From NCBI GenBank assembly GCA_964643075.1, contig CAZXQO010000002.1:62001-126000 (forward strand): 64,000 bases of DNA, in the 5' to 3' direction. The notes under the pieces are model-generated. The model made no database searches. It saw nothing but the letters and a program-made list of their open reading frames with translations, and was not told where the DNA came from. How positions within the stretch are numbered: the first letter of the stretch is position 1; each line of letters starts with the position of its first letter. Of this stretch, positions 33,464 to 42,996 are shown one piece after another. The position numbers and the translations under genes were made by a program. Source of the DNA: Desulfocucumis sp964643075 (GTDB lineage: Bacteria > Bacillota > Desulfotomaculia > Desulfotomaculales > Desulfocucumaceae).

Positions 33464-35689
33464 TTATTTCCCAAAATAGTCTGCTATGCCTTCAGCAATA
33501 CTTTTGGCTGCCTTATCCTTGAATTCTTCGGTCTTCATCATTTTTTCCTCGTTGCTATTAGAAATAAAGGCTACCTCTACCAGAGCGGCCGGCACATCCG
33601 AAGCTTTTAGCACAACAAAATCAGCCTCCAGTACGCCAATATTACGGGTACCCAGCGCTCCCTGAACACGGCTTTGCAGCTTTTTAGCCAGATTAGACCC
33701 TTCAGCCTTAAGTTGGTCACCACCTGTGGTAGGAGTACGGACGTAATAGGTGGTGGTTCCATCAACACTTCTGTTGGGACTGGCATTCATGTGAATACTA
33801 ACAAAAGCTGCAGCTCCTGAACTGGTGGCCATGGCCGGCCGGGGATACAAATCAACAAATGTGTCATCTTCCCTGGTTAATACTACATTGGCTCCCTTTT
33901 GCCGCAGATATTCGGCTGCCTTCAGGGCTATATCCAAAGCTACCGTTTTTTCCTGCAGCCCCGTAGAACCGATGGCCCCAGGATCCTTGCCGCCATGTCC
34001 GGGATCTAGTACTATGGTGCTGCCAGCTAGTGTCTGGCCCGGCCCCGGCGGGCTCAATTCCAGCAATAATGTTTTTTTGTCATCGGAAAGCTTGGTAGAA
34101 TTATAGCAGGGACCGTTCAACTCTAATACCAACCTCACGGTGTCAGGACTGTGGCTGTACCAGCCCAGCCGGGCATCGCTCACCAGTTCCGTTCCGGCCT
34201 CCACATTTTCAGACAGGGTTCCGGGCTGGACACCCTCCAGATCAACCACCAGGCGGTCAGGGCCACTAAGTCTGAAAACGGATACATTGCTTATAGGTGC
34301 CATGGACTCCACGGTCACCCCAGTTTTTCGCCCATCCTCCTTAATTAGAATGGATTTTAAAGCTAAGTCCGTGTTAGCCTGATTGTCCGTGTCATTCTGT
34401 TCCTCCGGTTTGGTAGTATCTCCCTGTTCCGGGGGCTGAATAGACCCACTAGCCTGATCTTTGCTCTGTTCCGGGGGCTGAGTAGACATACTGTCCTGGT
34501 CTTTACTCTGTTCCGAGGACTGAACAGACCCACTGTCCTTGCTCTGTTCCGCGTGCTGCACGGTATTATCGTTAGAGGCCGGTGGTATCACGCCTCCAAC
34601 TAATTTATACCCGGGTACATTGGCTGGCGATTTGTTATCTCCTTCCGGAGTCGGTTGCTGAGGGTCGTCCACCTCGGTCAGCCATGATACCACCCAGCCG
34701 TAGTATCCGCCGGGCAGCTTTACCTTATACCAGTAAGATGACTGGTCAACCAGTGGCAGCCTGTCCCCCATGCTGGCCCTGGAAACCACGTCATATTCCG
34801 TACCAGGCCCGCTTCTTATGTTGACATTAGTACCGTTAATTACTGCCTGCCCGCCGGAAGCCACCGTGGAGGTCTTGCTGGCAGGAACTACAGGTGATGG
34901 AGACGGCGTTGCAGGCGCTCCGGTTACCTTTAACAGGCTTCCGAACATCCAGCCTGCTCCCGACGGTGTTTGTACCTTGTACCAGTCACCCGATTTTTCC
35001 AGCACCTGAAGGCTTGTACCCCTGTTGAACTTGCCTGTAATTTTATTATTTGTTCCCGGGCCGCTGCGTACATTCACCACGCTGCCGCTGACCACAGCCT
35101 TCCAGCCTTCAGTTGCGGCGGCGGGGGCAGGCGCCGGGGAAGGCGTGGTGTTTGTCTGAACAGCAGGCTTATTAACAGTCACAAGCCAGGATGCAACCCA
35201 CCCGGTGGAGCCGGCGGATGTTTTTATTTTGAGCCAGTCGCCTGGTTTGCCCAGTATTTGCAAAACAGCTCCCTGTTTTAATTGTCCCGCCACCTGGTAA
35301 CCCGTGCCAGGACCGCTTCTCATATTTAAAATGGAACCCTTAACCACAGCCTGGCCTGTAACAGCCGGAACTACGGGTGATGTTGCTTTGGCCTGTCCAG
35401 CGGTGGAACCGCTGACATTCACAAGGAACGCGGCAATCCAGCCAGCAGATCCTCCGGGCAGCTTGACCTGATACCAGTCACCGGATTTCCCGGTAACTAC
35501 AAACATATCTCCCCGCAGGGCAGATCCGGTTATTTTGTGGTTTGTTCCCGGTCCCGACCTGATATTCACTGAAGAGCCCTTCACCACAGCCTGCTGCGCA
35601 GCCAGTACCAGTACCGGCGAAACTGTGAGTACTAGCAATGTAATTAATAAACCAGTTATATATTTGCCAACCCGCCATCTCTGCCCCAT
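33464..35689 (-). CDS. N-acetylmuramoyl-L-alanine amidase with four SH3 domains and an AMIN domain
   Basis: A secreted cell-wall hydrolase of about 741 residues. Signal peptide at the start (YITGLLITLLVLTVSPVLVL). Four bacterial SH3 repeats follow, each with NIRSGPGT-like words. A Ser/Gln/Pro/Glu-rich linker contains repeats of EQSKDQ type, then an AMIN domain (about 455-540). The C-terminal Amidase_3 domain has TIVLDPGHGGKDPGAIG, FVSIHMNAS and ALVEVAFISN, the zinc and catalytic residues. It cleaves stem peptides from glycan. ATG 35689 follows GGGGAGACGG. It is divergent from the L,D-transpeptidase gene. Confidence 0.95.
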   Translation of the reverse strand: MGQRWRVGKYITGLLITLLVLTVSPVLVLAAQQAVVKGSSVNIRSGPGTNHKITGSALRGDMFVVTGKSGDWYQVKLPGGSAGWIAAFLVNVSGSTAGQAKATSPVVPAVTGQAVVKGSILNMRSGPGTGYQVAGQLKQGAVLQILGKPGDWLKIKTSAGSTGWVASWLVTVNKPAVQTNTTPSPAPAPAAATEGWKAVVSGSVVNVRSGPGTNNKITGKFNRGTSLQVLEKSGDWYKVQTPSGAGWMFGSLLKVTGAPATPSPSPVVPASKTSTVASGGQAVINGTNVNIRSGPGTEYDVVSRASMGDRLPLVDQSSYWYKVKLPGGYYGWVVSWLTEVDDPQQPTPEGDNKSPANVPGYKLVGGVIPPASNDNTVQHAEQSKDSGSVQSSEQSKDQDSMSTQPPEQSKDQASGSIQPPEQGDTTKPEEQNDTDNQANTDLALKSILIKEDGRKTGVTVESMAPISNVSVFRLSGPDRLVVDLEGVQPGTLSENVEAGTELVSDARLGWYSHSPDTVRLVLELNGPCYNSTKLSDDKKTLLLELSPPGPGQTLAGSTIVLDPGHGGKDPGAIGSTGLQEKTVALDIALKAAEYLRQKGANVVLTREDDTFVDLYPRPAMATSSGAAAFVSIHMNASPNRSVDGTTTYYVRTPTTGGDQLKAEGSNLAKKLQSRVQGALGTRNIGVLEADFVVLKASDVPAALVEVAFISNSNEEKMMKTEEFKDKAAKSIAEGIADYFGK

Positions 35690-35895
35690 ATCCGTCTCCC
35701 CTGACAAAATTTGCCGTTCTAAAAAAATAATCTACTTTTTTGACGGTAAATGAAGGCAATAAGTTCCCAAAATAGCATATTTCTCTACTTTTTTTTTGGC
35801 ATTTTCAGGGCTCTGCACCGGAGCCGCATAAAAGGGCTTGATGCGGGGGGATAATTTCTAATATGTTGACTTTATTTGCCGGAGGGAAAATCATT

Positions 35896-36837
35896 TTGCG
35901 ACCGAAATCAACTTTGTTCTTTTTGCTCCTGGCTATATCATTATTGCTGACCATATCTTTTGCTCAGACTCGGGCAGAAGCTCACGCTAATATTTGCCCC
36001 TTTAACTGCGAGGAATCCCGGGAACTTACCCTACAAAACCCGGCCCTCACCGGAGAGGATGTTCTCGGAGTTCAAAAAATGCTGCACGGGCTGGGTTTTT
36101 TCAACGGTCCCAGCAATGGTATTTATGACCAGCACACATATCAGGCAGTGAAAAATTTCCAGTTAAGTCAGGGGCTTTATCCAGACGGGGTGGTAAACGG
36201 GAAAACCTGGGAAAACCTGGGTAGGGCCGCCGAGCCGGTTAGCAGTAAGGTGTTACCCCCTCCCAGGGGCAAGGTCAGTATAATAATTGACACCGACAGG
36301 AGAAAACTTACCGTGTTTTCCGACGGCAGGCCGTACAAGACCTTCCCTGTAGCCCTGGGTAAACTTGAAACCCCTACACCAATAGGCAGCTGGAAGGTGG
36401 CTCGCAAGGCCAGGAACTGGGGAACAGGATTCGGTACCCGCTGGTTGGGGCTTAATGTGCCGTGGGGCATTTACGGCATTCATGGCACCAACAAACCCTA
36501 CTCCATCGGAGGCTACCAGAGTCACGGCTGTATTCGCATGTTCAACAGCCAGGTGGAAGAAATGTTTCCCTGGATACCGGAAGGTACGCCGGTAATTATT
36601 GTGGGCAATCCCTTTAACTATATGGAACCCACATACAAAATACTTAGAAAAGGAGATTGCGGGGCGGCAGTAATGGAAGTACAGAATGCATTGCAAAGGC
36701 TGGGTTATAAAATAACTGCTGATGGCGTCTGGGGTCAGGAAATGGAAGAGGTTGTTATAAAATACCGGAAGGAAGCTCATCTCCCCTTCGATAACTCGGT
36801 AAATGCCAAGGTTTATCAATCCCTGGGACTGAAATAA
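35896..36837 (+). CDS. Secreted L,D-transpeptidase with two peptidoglycan-binding domains
   Basis: A 313-residue exported enzyme: signal peptide (LFFLLLAISLLLTISFAQTRA), a PG_binding_1 repeat (EDVLGVQKMLHGLGFFNG), the YkuD catalytic domain with GIHGTNKPYSIGG and SHGCIRM, and a second binding repeat (AAVMEVQNALQRLGY). It forms 3-3 peptidoglycan crosslinks or anchors proteins. TTG 35896 with GGAGGG eight bases upstream is preferred over the upstream ATG 35863, which would add residues before the signal peptide. Confidence 0.92.
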   Translation: MRPKSTLFFLLLAISLLLTISFAQTRAEAHANICPFNCEESRELTLQNPALTGEDVLGVQKMLHGLGFFNGPSNGIYDQHTYQAVKNFQLSQGLYPDGVVNGKTWENLGRAAEPVSSKVLPPPRGKVSIIIDTDRRKLTVFSDGRPYKTFPVALGKLETPTPIGSWKVARKARNWGTGFGTRWLGLNVPWGIYGIHGTNKPYSIGGYQSHGCIRMFNSQVEEMFPWIPEGTPVIIVGNPFNYMEPTYKILRKGDCGAAVMEVQNALQRLGYKITADGVWGQEMEEVVIKYRKEAHLPFDNSVNAKVYQSLGLK

Positions 36838-36848
36838 ACTGGATTGCC

Positions 36849-36886
36849 GGGCATTGCGAAATAAGCAATATTACGCTGTAGTGTTA
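36849..36886. repeat. Solo arm of the ACGCTGTAGTA palindromic element
   Basis: The 38 bases match, with about two differences, the reverse complement of the left arm of the element at 61491-61640 and end in TTACGCTGTAGTGTTA. Confidence 0.7.
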
Positions 36887-36888
36887 AG

Positions 36889-36920
36889 AAAAACCCGGCT
36901 TTTGCCGGGTTATATTTTTT
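36889..36920. terminator. Shared terminator of convergent genes
   Basis: AACCCGGC, TTTT loop, GCCGGGTT followed by ATATTTTTTC, with A residues on the other side. It ends the transpeptidase gene and overlaps the end of the permease gene. Confidence 0.8.
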
Positions 36921-38313
36921 CAGGCTTAGAACCAGTATCTGCCCCAGCCGGAATAGCCTCAGGCTGGCCTTCAGAAACCGGTGCGGGCCGGCGCCGGGCA
37001 GCTGGGCGCTTGGCCCTGTTCTTTTCTTTAAGCACCGGCACAACCTTCATTACGTACCAGAAGCTGATTCCCAAACCGGCCAGGATACTGACCGCCGTTA
37101 TTGGATCGAAAGCCATTACGGACAACGCCAGCAAGAAAAAAACTGCTATTGTTAAAACGGGTACGGCAGCACCTCCCGCCACAATATATGGACGCGGCAT
37201 TCCGGGTGACTTTTTCCTCAGCACCAGCACAGCTGCCCCGGACATGGCATACACTATGGACTCCATGGCCGCCGCCGTGTTCAGCAGCACAAGATAGCGC
37301 CCGGTAATCAGCACCAGCATGGATACTATCAGTGCCACCGCCAGCACCCCCAGTATCGCAACCCACGGGGTAAAATAGCGCATACTTATTTTGCTGAACA
37401 CTTTGGGTAGCACGTTTTCCCTGGCGGAAGCATAAAAAAACCTTGATACACTGATTAACCCGGCGTTAAAGGTGGTAATGGAAGAAGCTAAGCATAGCGC
37501 CACTGCCCAGATTACCCCAGCCTCGCCCAGAACATATCTGGAGAAAACCAGCAGGGGCACCGGTGAGCCGGCTATGGCCTCCCGGGGCACGGCAGAGGTG
37601 ATGGCCACGGTGATTAGCGAGTATATAATGCTTAATAGCCCCACCGCCACCAGCATACCTCTGGCTATCAGGCGGCTTTCGGTAACCTCCTCCGCCAGCG
37701 GGGTAACCCATTCAAAGCCTACGTACAAAAAAACGCCTACTGCCACAGCGTTAATTACCGGAACCATGCCTCCCGGCGCAACGGGGGTGGTAAACTTAAA
37801 GCCGGTATGGTAAAATCCCACGAAGGCTAGTACAATCAGGGAAACCATCAACCCATAGGTCACCACGTCCTGGAAATTGCCCGCCAGCCTTATTCCCCGA
37901 ATGTTCATCAACGTAACCGCCACCAACATAAAAAGTATCCAGACCACCGGGGCCACCGACGGGACGGCCTCGCTCAAAACATTTCCCAGCACATAGCTCT
38001 CGGCCCCCACCACGCACATAACTACGAACATATACAGCAGGGAAACCGCCAGGGCCACCGTGTCCCCGAAGGCCCGCCCGAAATACAGTCTTATGCCTGC
38101 CGCCGAGGGGAGCATGCCGTTGAGCTCGGAAAAGCAGGCACCCGCCCCCAGGCAGAGTATACCCCCCATCATAATGGCGATCCAGGCGGAATCCCCGGCC
38201 AGGAAGCCGGCCATCTGAATTGCCGCCACAAATGACGAACTGGCCAGAGTAAGGCCAGCACTGGTGGCAACTACAGTTCTTAGAGTTAGGACTTTCTTCA
38301 GCTTAATCATCAT
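36910..38313 (-). CDS. APC-superfamily amino acid permease
   Basis: A 467-residue transporter with about 12 helices. The N-terminal LRTVVATSAGLTLASSSF and the segment GGILCLGAGACFSELNGMLPSA match APC permeases, as do GVFLYVGFEWVTPLAEEV and the helix-8 region. The C-terminal tail is basic and Pro/Ala-rich (AKRPAARRRPAPV), unusual and probably disordered. It overlaps the SCP2-like gene by four bases. Substrate unknown. Confidence 0.9.
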   Translation of the reverse strand: MMIKLKKVLTLRTVVATSAGLTLASSSFVAAIQMAGFLAGDSAWIAIMMGGILCLGAGACFSELNGMLPSAAGIRLYFGRAFGDTVALAVSLLYMFVVMCVVGAESYVLGNVLSEAVPSVAPVVWILFMLVAVTLMNIRGIRLAGNFQDVVTYGLMVSLIVLAFVGFYHTGFKFTTPVAPGGMVPVINAVAVGVFLYVGFEWVTPLAEEVTESRLIARGMLVAVGLLSIIYSLITVAITSAVPREAIAGSPVPLLVFSRYVLGEAGVIWAVALCLASSITTFNAGLISVSRFFYASARENVLPKVFSKISMRYFTPWVAILGVLAVALIVSMLVLITGRYLVLLNTAAAMESIVYAMSGAAVLVLRKKSPGMPRPYIVAGGAAVPVLTIAVFFLLALSVMAFDPITAVSILAGLGISFWYVMKVVPVLKEKNRAKRPAARRRPAPVSEGQPEAIPAGADTGSKPEKI

Positions 38314-38663
38314 TCACCCCAGATAAGTAAAGATATAAAGTCCAGCCTGACTATATCATCCTCCGAACCCATAATCCTCAGGGTTCCGTTCATATATGGC
38401 TCCGCGGGAGTTATGTCCCCGTAAAACATATTGGCCAGGGTTTCACTATCAGCCAGCACGGTTAAATCCGGCTTGTTCGCAGATCCCTCCCAAAAACGCA
38501 GCTCCCCGTCTTTTAACTCCAGTGTGTGGGCGGATTCTATATCCGTGGTGAGCACCTGGATAACCCGGTTCCAATCCCTGTTCATTGACTGTAGTCTTTT
38601 GTTGGAGTTGTATCCTTCGGCGAAAGCCTTCAGACTATCGGTAATTTCCTTATGTGTGGCCAT
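38310..38663 (-). CDS. SCP2 sterol-binding-domain protein
   Basis: A 117-residue single-domain protein with the SCP2 fold pattern: LELKDGELRFWEG, PDLTVLADSETLANMFYGD, YMNGTLRIMGS. Such proteins bind hydrophobic ligands or acyl-CoA. ATG 38663 is chosen because the longer frame reads through the preceding gene's intergenic region. The stop overlaps the permease start (ATGA-type), suggesting coupled synthesis. Confidence 0.8.
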   Translation of the reverse strand: MATHKEITDSLKAFAEGYNSNKRLQSMNRDWNRVIQVLTTDIESAHTLELKDGELRFWEGSANKPDLTVLADSETLANMFYGDITPAEPYMNGTLRIMGSEDDIVRLDFISLLIWGE

Positions 38664-38695
38664 TTTTAGTACTGTCCCCCTCGTGCTGCCTGACC

Positions 38696-39619
38696 TTAAT
38701 TCAATTCCACAATTCTGGGCCGAAAATCCAAAAGCTCCAGCAGTTTCAAATATTCTTCCGTTGTTATATCCTGCCATCCCTTTCCTGTAATAGCCACCAA
38801 AACAGCCTCCATAACGTTGGTACCGAAAGAGCGGCCCTCCAGTTCAGGGGTCGTGGTCACCAGCGTCCCGGCTCCGCACCGCTTTAAGAAAGCTATGTCA
38901 TCCTGAGTGGTAGTGTTGGTAATAACAGTCTGTCCTGATAAATCGTCCGGCATATATCTTTTTACCAGGTGAAAATCACCGGCCAGAATCTGGGCTTCCC
39001 GGTAATAGTGGCCAAATTTTTTCACTTTAACATCATTCCTGGTATCCTGTTTTTTCCCGGTGGGGTATAGCATATGAAAGGGCAGTTTGACCATTTCGGG
39101 CAGCGCCTTGCGAGCTATTTCTTCCAGCTCCGTCAGAGTTTTTATGGGATATGGAATGCCTGCTGTAAATATAAGGTCACCGTAAGTCACATCACAATCC
39201 AGCTCGACAAAAGCCTCGGCCATGCCAAAGCGGTCCACGGCGCTCACCATCAAAACCCTCGACCCTGGAGGTATCAGGTTGCTGTGTTCCCGCAGGTAGT
39301 ATACCGTTTGTCTTTCCAGGGTATCTTTAAGGCCGCTGCCGTCAACCACAGGTGTTTTGTTAACCGCTTCCAGCAGCCTGAGACCGTCCTTTACGGTATA
39401 TCTGGTCTTTCCGGCATAAAGGTATACATCAATACCCCCAAGGCCTATGGCATCCACACTTCCGTCCAGTTCTTCGAGCAAGGCCAGAGCCCGGTCGATA
39501 TCACCGTCCGTTCCCTGCCGGCTGATTTCGAATTCCTCTCCCAGCAGGTTAACCCGCACCCGGTGATCCCGCAACGAGGAACCCAGGCTCACGCTAACCA
39601 CCCTTTTCAAAAAAAGCAC
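38696..39619 (-). CDS. Conserved protein, often named quinate 5-dehydrogenase-like
   Basis: A 307-residue protein with a central region resembling a nucleotide-binding fold (IPPGSRVLMVSAVDRFGMAE) and C-terminal TVITNTTTQDDIAFLKRCGA. Similar proteins in thermophilic clostridia carry automatic names such as quinate/shikimate dehydrogenase, but I see no clear shikimate dehydrogenase motif, so the reaction is unknown. It precedes the SCP2-like and permease genes in the same direction. ATG 39619 follows AGGAGG. Confidence 0.5.
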   Translation of the reverse strand: MLFLKRVVSVSLGSSLRDHRVRVNLLGEEFEISRQGTDGDIDRALALLEELDGSVDAIGLGGIDVYLYAGKTRYTVKDGLRLLEAVNKTPVVDGSGLKDTLERQTVYYLREHSNLIPPGSRVLMVSAVDRFGMAEAFVELDCDVTYGDLIFTAGIPYPIKTLTELEEIARKALPEMVKLPFHMLYPTGKKQDTRNDVKVKKFGHYYREAQILAGDFHLVKRYMPDDLSGQTVITNTTTQDDIAFLKRCGAGTLVTTTPELEGRSFGTNVMEAVLVAITGKGWQDITTEEYLKLLELLDFRPRIVELN

Positions 39620-39631
39620 CTCCTATTAAGG

Positions 39632-39737
39632 AAAGGGGACACACCTTCTTAGTTGTCCTAATTCCTTCTTTTTTACACTATTCACGAAGGAATGTCCCCA
39701 ACTTATGAAAGGGGACACACCGAAGGAATGTCCCCCC
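39632..39737. repeat. Dispersed TGTCCCC palindrome, copy 2 (double)
   Basis: AGGGGACACACC, then GAAGGAATGTCCCCAACTT, then AGGGGACACACC and GAAGGAATGTCCCCC again: two units in tandem within the divergent promoter region. 39738-39917 is otherwise AT-rich and holds the promoter region of the VanW gene. Confidence 0.75.
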
Positions 39738-39917
39738 AATCTGTGTTAAAAAATTTTTCCTAAACATTGTAACCAAAAATGCCAAGTATTACAACCGGAA
39801 TAAAAAAGGGGCTGTTTAGTCTAATAACGTGTTCTTAATTTAAATAAATTCTGAACATAATATGATGAGTACAAAACATTTCCCATGTTTAATGTTATTT
39901 ATAGCTGGAGGTGCCTC

Positions 39918-40826
39918 ATGAAAAAAATACCACTCCTTGCAATAGCTATTCTTATAAGCTCATTATTATTGCTAACACCGTCATTTTCCCAGAACCAAAC
40001 CTACCCTCAGGAAAGCACATCGGACGATTACAAGATATATAGGGATTTCAAGGATATGGAAAAGCCCTATCAAGGCCCCCTGCCCTGGGAAAAGGACGCA
40101 TTATTTTTGGAAGCTGTTAAAAAGAACAATACCCCCGTGCTGATGGCAGCATATAAAGCTACCCTTCACGATCCCATATTGTCGGAAGCTTACAATATTT
40201 CCCTAGCGGCGGACCAGTTGGCGGGCACGGTGGTGAAGCCTGGGGAAATATTTTCACAGAACAATGCCATCGGTCCCTATGCCCGTCACCAGGGCTACCG
40301 TGACGGACCCACCTATGCCGGCAACCACCTGGTAACAACGGTGGGCGGCGGGGTATGCAAGATCGCTACCATGCTGTACAATGTGGTAACTTTCAGTGAT
40401 CTGCAAATAGTCATGCGCAGTTCACATTCCATGATTGTACCTTATGTGCCGCCGGGACAAGACGCTACGGTTTATTACGGCGTAAGGGATTTTCGCTTTT
40501 TAAATGATACCGGCGCCCCGGTGCTAATCTGGTCCCGTAAAGTCGGCAACTCACTGTTCATGGCGCTATACGGCGGGAAAAAACCGCCCCGGGTCACCTG
40601 GCACCACAAGGTCATAAAAAGAGCGGCATTCTGGACGGAATACCGCTTCAACCCCTCACTCCAGCCCGGCACGGAAAAAGAAGTAATGCCCGGCATGGAC
40701 GGCTATATTGTCAAGTCGTGGGTAACAGTGGAAAAACCGGGCGGGACAGTACTCACCAAAGACAAGGGAACGAGCTATTATAACGCCTTCCCCCGCATAA
40801 TGGAACGCGGGCCGCAAAAAGGCTAA
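39918..40826 (+). CDS. VanW-family secreted protein
   Basis: A 302-residue exported protein with a signal peptide (KIPLLAIAILISSLLLLTPS) and a VanW domain: NAIGPYARHQGYRDGPTYAG, TTVGGGVCKIATMLYNVVTF and SHSMIVPYVPPGQDATV. VanW proteins occur with vancomycin resistance and sporulation cell-wall genes, but the reaction is unknown. ATG 39918 with GGAGGTG upstream is preferred over 39885. It ends two bases before the convergent decarboxylase gene. Confidence 0.9.
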   Translation: MKKIPLLAIAILISSLLLLTPSFSQNQTYPQESTSDDYKIYRDFKDMEKPYQGPLPWEKDALFLEAVKKNNTPVLMAAYKATLHDPILSEAYNISLAADQLAGTVVKPGEIFSQNNAIGPYARHQGYRDGPTYAGNHLVTTVGGGVCKIATMLYNVVTFSDLQIVMRSSHSMIVPYVPPGQDATVYYGVRDFRFLNDTGAPVLIWSRKVGNSLFMALYGGKKPPRVTWHHKVIKRAAFWTEYRFNPSLQPGTEKEVMPGMDGYIVKSWVTVEKPGGTVLTKDKGTSYYNAFPRIMERGPQKG

Positions 40827-40827
40827 A

Positions 40828-42315
40828 CTAACTTTCCATCACACGGACGGTATTTAGTGCGGGATCGGCGCAACCCTGGAAATGAACGCCCAGATCCCTC
40901 ATGGTCAGCAGATACTCTATAACCTCCCGGGTTATTCTCTCTCCGGGGCAAATTACCGGTATTCCCGGTGGATAGCAGCTTATAATTTCGGTGCTTATCC
41001 TGCCCACGGTATTTTCAAGGGGCAGAGCATTCACCGGGGAGCCAAATGCTTCTCTGGGTGAGACCAGCAGCTCCGGAATATCCGGCAACAGATAAAAATC
41101 GGTTAAATTATTCTGCCAGGCCGTACCGGAACAATTTTTGTCCGGCATTTCACTCATTTCCCGCAGTGCCTGTAGCAGGTATATGGCTTCTTGCTGACAG
41201 TTGCCAGAGGTAACTATTAGAAGAATATTAAATACATCGGACATTTCCACCTGAATATTCCGGTTTGCCCTGAGCCACTGCTCGGCCCACAAACCCGTTA
41301 CTTTCAGGTTCTTTACGGAAATAGTTACCTTACAGGGATCCAGACCGGACACCCCGCTTTTACCTATAATCTCTACGCCAAAGGATGACAGACCCTGTAT
41401 TTTATTACACTCCGTCCTTATGTAACCGGCCAATTCCAGGGCATGTTGCACTAATTCCCTGCCCTGTACCGACATCTGTGCCCGGGCGGCATCCAGCGAG
41501 GCTAAAAGAAGATAGGAGGTACTGGTGCTCTGAAGCAGTCTCAGGGTGGCCTCCAATCTCTTTCTGTTTATCAACCTCCCCTTTAGATGCAGCATGGACG
41601 CCTGGGTGAAAGCCGATAGAATTTTATGGGTCCCCTGAACTACGGCATCCGCTCCGCAATCCATGGCGGTGGCAGGCAGTTCTTGGTGGAAATTAAGGTG
41701 TGGTCCATGCGCCTCATCCACCAGCAGGGGAATTCCCCTTGCGTGGACTATCCTGGCTATGGAAGAAATATCCGATGTTATACCATGATAAGTGGGATTG
41801 ACCAGCATAACCGCCTTTACATCAGGGTGATGGTCCAAACACCTGCTTATACTCTCCACTGTAACTCCCAAAGGGATATTATATTCCCGGTGATATTCCG
41901 GCCTAAAAAAAACTGGTACAGCGCCGCTCAAAATAATACCGCTCAGTATTGAACGGTGCATATTGCGGGGAACCAAAATGCTGTCCCCGGGATTACAAAC
42001 TGTCATCACCAGGGCCTGTAGGCCGCAAGAACTTCCATTGACCAGAAAATAAGTATAATCGGCGCCAAAAGTTGCAGCCGCTATCTCCTGGGCCTCTTTA
42101 ATCACCCCGTAGGTCTGGTGCAAATCATCCATTCCCGGCACATTGGTAACATCAGCCGCAAACACAGTTTTTCCAAGGAAATCAGCCAGTGCATTGCCGG
42201 CCATCCCTCCCCCCTTATGGCCGGGCATGTGAAACCTGATCGTCCTTTCATCTATGTATCTTTTGAGGGCGGATAGTATGGGTGTTTGGCTGGGTGTGTT
42301 CAATGAAATCTTCAC
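40828..42315 (-). CDS. PLP-dependent Orn/Lys/Arg decarboxylase
   Basis: A 495-residue fold-type I PLP enzyme, the short Bacillus SpeA/YaaO-like form lacking the N-terminal wing domain. Seen: RFHMPGHKGG, NGSSCGLQALVM, VDEAHGPHLNFH, and the PLP lysine in VQGTHKILSAFTQ. The C-terminal domain ends with YPPGIPVICPGERIT, a family signature. It probably decarboxylates arginine or lysine for polyamine synthesis. ATG 42315 is the start. Confidence 0.92.
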   Translation of the reverse strand: MKISLNTPSQTPILSALKRYIDERTIRFHMPGHKGGGMAGNALADFLGKTVFAADVTNVPGMDDLHQTYGVIKEAQEIAAATFGADYTYFLVNGSSCGLQALVMTVCNPGDSILVPRNMHRSILSGIILSGAVPVFFRPEYHREYNIPLGVTVESISRCLDHHPDVKAVMLVNPTYHGITSDISSIARIVHARGIPLLVDEAHGPHLNFHQELPATAMDCGADAVVQGTHKILSAFTQASMLHLKGRLINRKRLEATLRLLQSTSTSYLLLASLDAARAQMSVQGRELVQHALELAGYIRTECNKIQGLSSFGVEIIGKSGVSGLDPCKVTISVKNLKVTGLWAEQWLRANRNIQVEMSDVFNILLIVTSGNCQQEAIYLLQALREMSEMPDKNCSGTAWQNNLTDFYLLPDIPELLVSPREAFGSPVNALPLENTVGRISTEIISCYPPGIPVICPGERITREVIEYLLTMRDLGVHFQGCADPALNTVRVMES

Positions 42316-42396
42316 CTCGCTGAATCAATATACACCCTGTATATGCCGGCATCGTCCAGGGTGACACTGATCGAACGAGTTCAGCAGCTTCCTCTC

Positions 42397-42789
42397 CTAG
42401 TTCATGCTTATACAGATTAGCCCTGCGGTAATCAGTGCAACTCCTATAATCTGGTAACCAGCCACCACCTCACCCAGGAAAAAATAGCTCAGCAGCATGG
42501 TAACAATAGGGGAACAGGATAATACCAGAGTAACATCGTTGATGTTGCCCTTTTTCAGGGCGGCGAAATAGGCCAGATCCCCCAGCAGAGTGGCGAGTAT
42601 AGCCTCAATACTGATAAATAGCCAGAACAGCGGCGGCACTTCCAGAAAATGATGAAAACCCCTGGTGCCTATTAACCACCCCATTACGATGGTGCCGGCA
42701 ATGATGGTTCTTATGGTAAGGGCTGTCACAGGATTAACATTGTACAGCCCAATTTTCCCAAAAAGCGGGGCAAGTCCCCAGCACAGCAT
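42397..42789 (-). CDS. EamA-domain half-size transporter, start probably disrupted
   Basis: A 130-residue, four-helix EamA/DMT domain (PLFGKIGLYNVNPVTALTIR, LGDLAYFAALKKGNINDVTL), about the half-size EamA length. ATG 42789 lies inside helix 1. Upstream, AAAGGGGG precedes ATG 42815, which is out of frame: that ATG reads MAFF and would join the main frame only if the seven-T tract (42803-42809) had eight T. A homopolymer slip, a sequencing error or true use of 42789 are all possible. Confidence 0.7.
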   Translation of the reverse strand: MLCWGLAPLFGKIGLYNVNPVTALTIRTIIAGTIVMGWLIGTRGFHHFLEVPPLFWLFISIEAILATLLGDLAYFAALKKGNINDVTLVLSCSPIVTMLLSYFFLGEVVAGYQIIGVALITAGLICISMN

Positions 42790-42996
42790 ACCTAAAACAG
42801 CATAAAAAAAGCCATCTTGTACCCCCTTTCCGGAAAGCTCCCAACTGTCCGAACAATATTCTATATGCCTTAATTACCAGGAAAAGAACATTCTGGAAAG
42901 AGTCACCCCGCTATACACTTCTGCACTTTCGGTAACATATTTTATTTTGCCCAGGGCAACCTATAACGGGAAAAAAGCTAACGGGGGATCGCGGAA

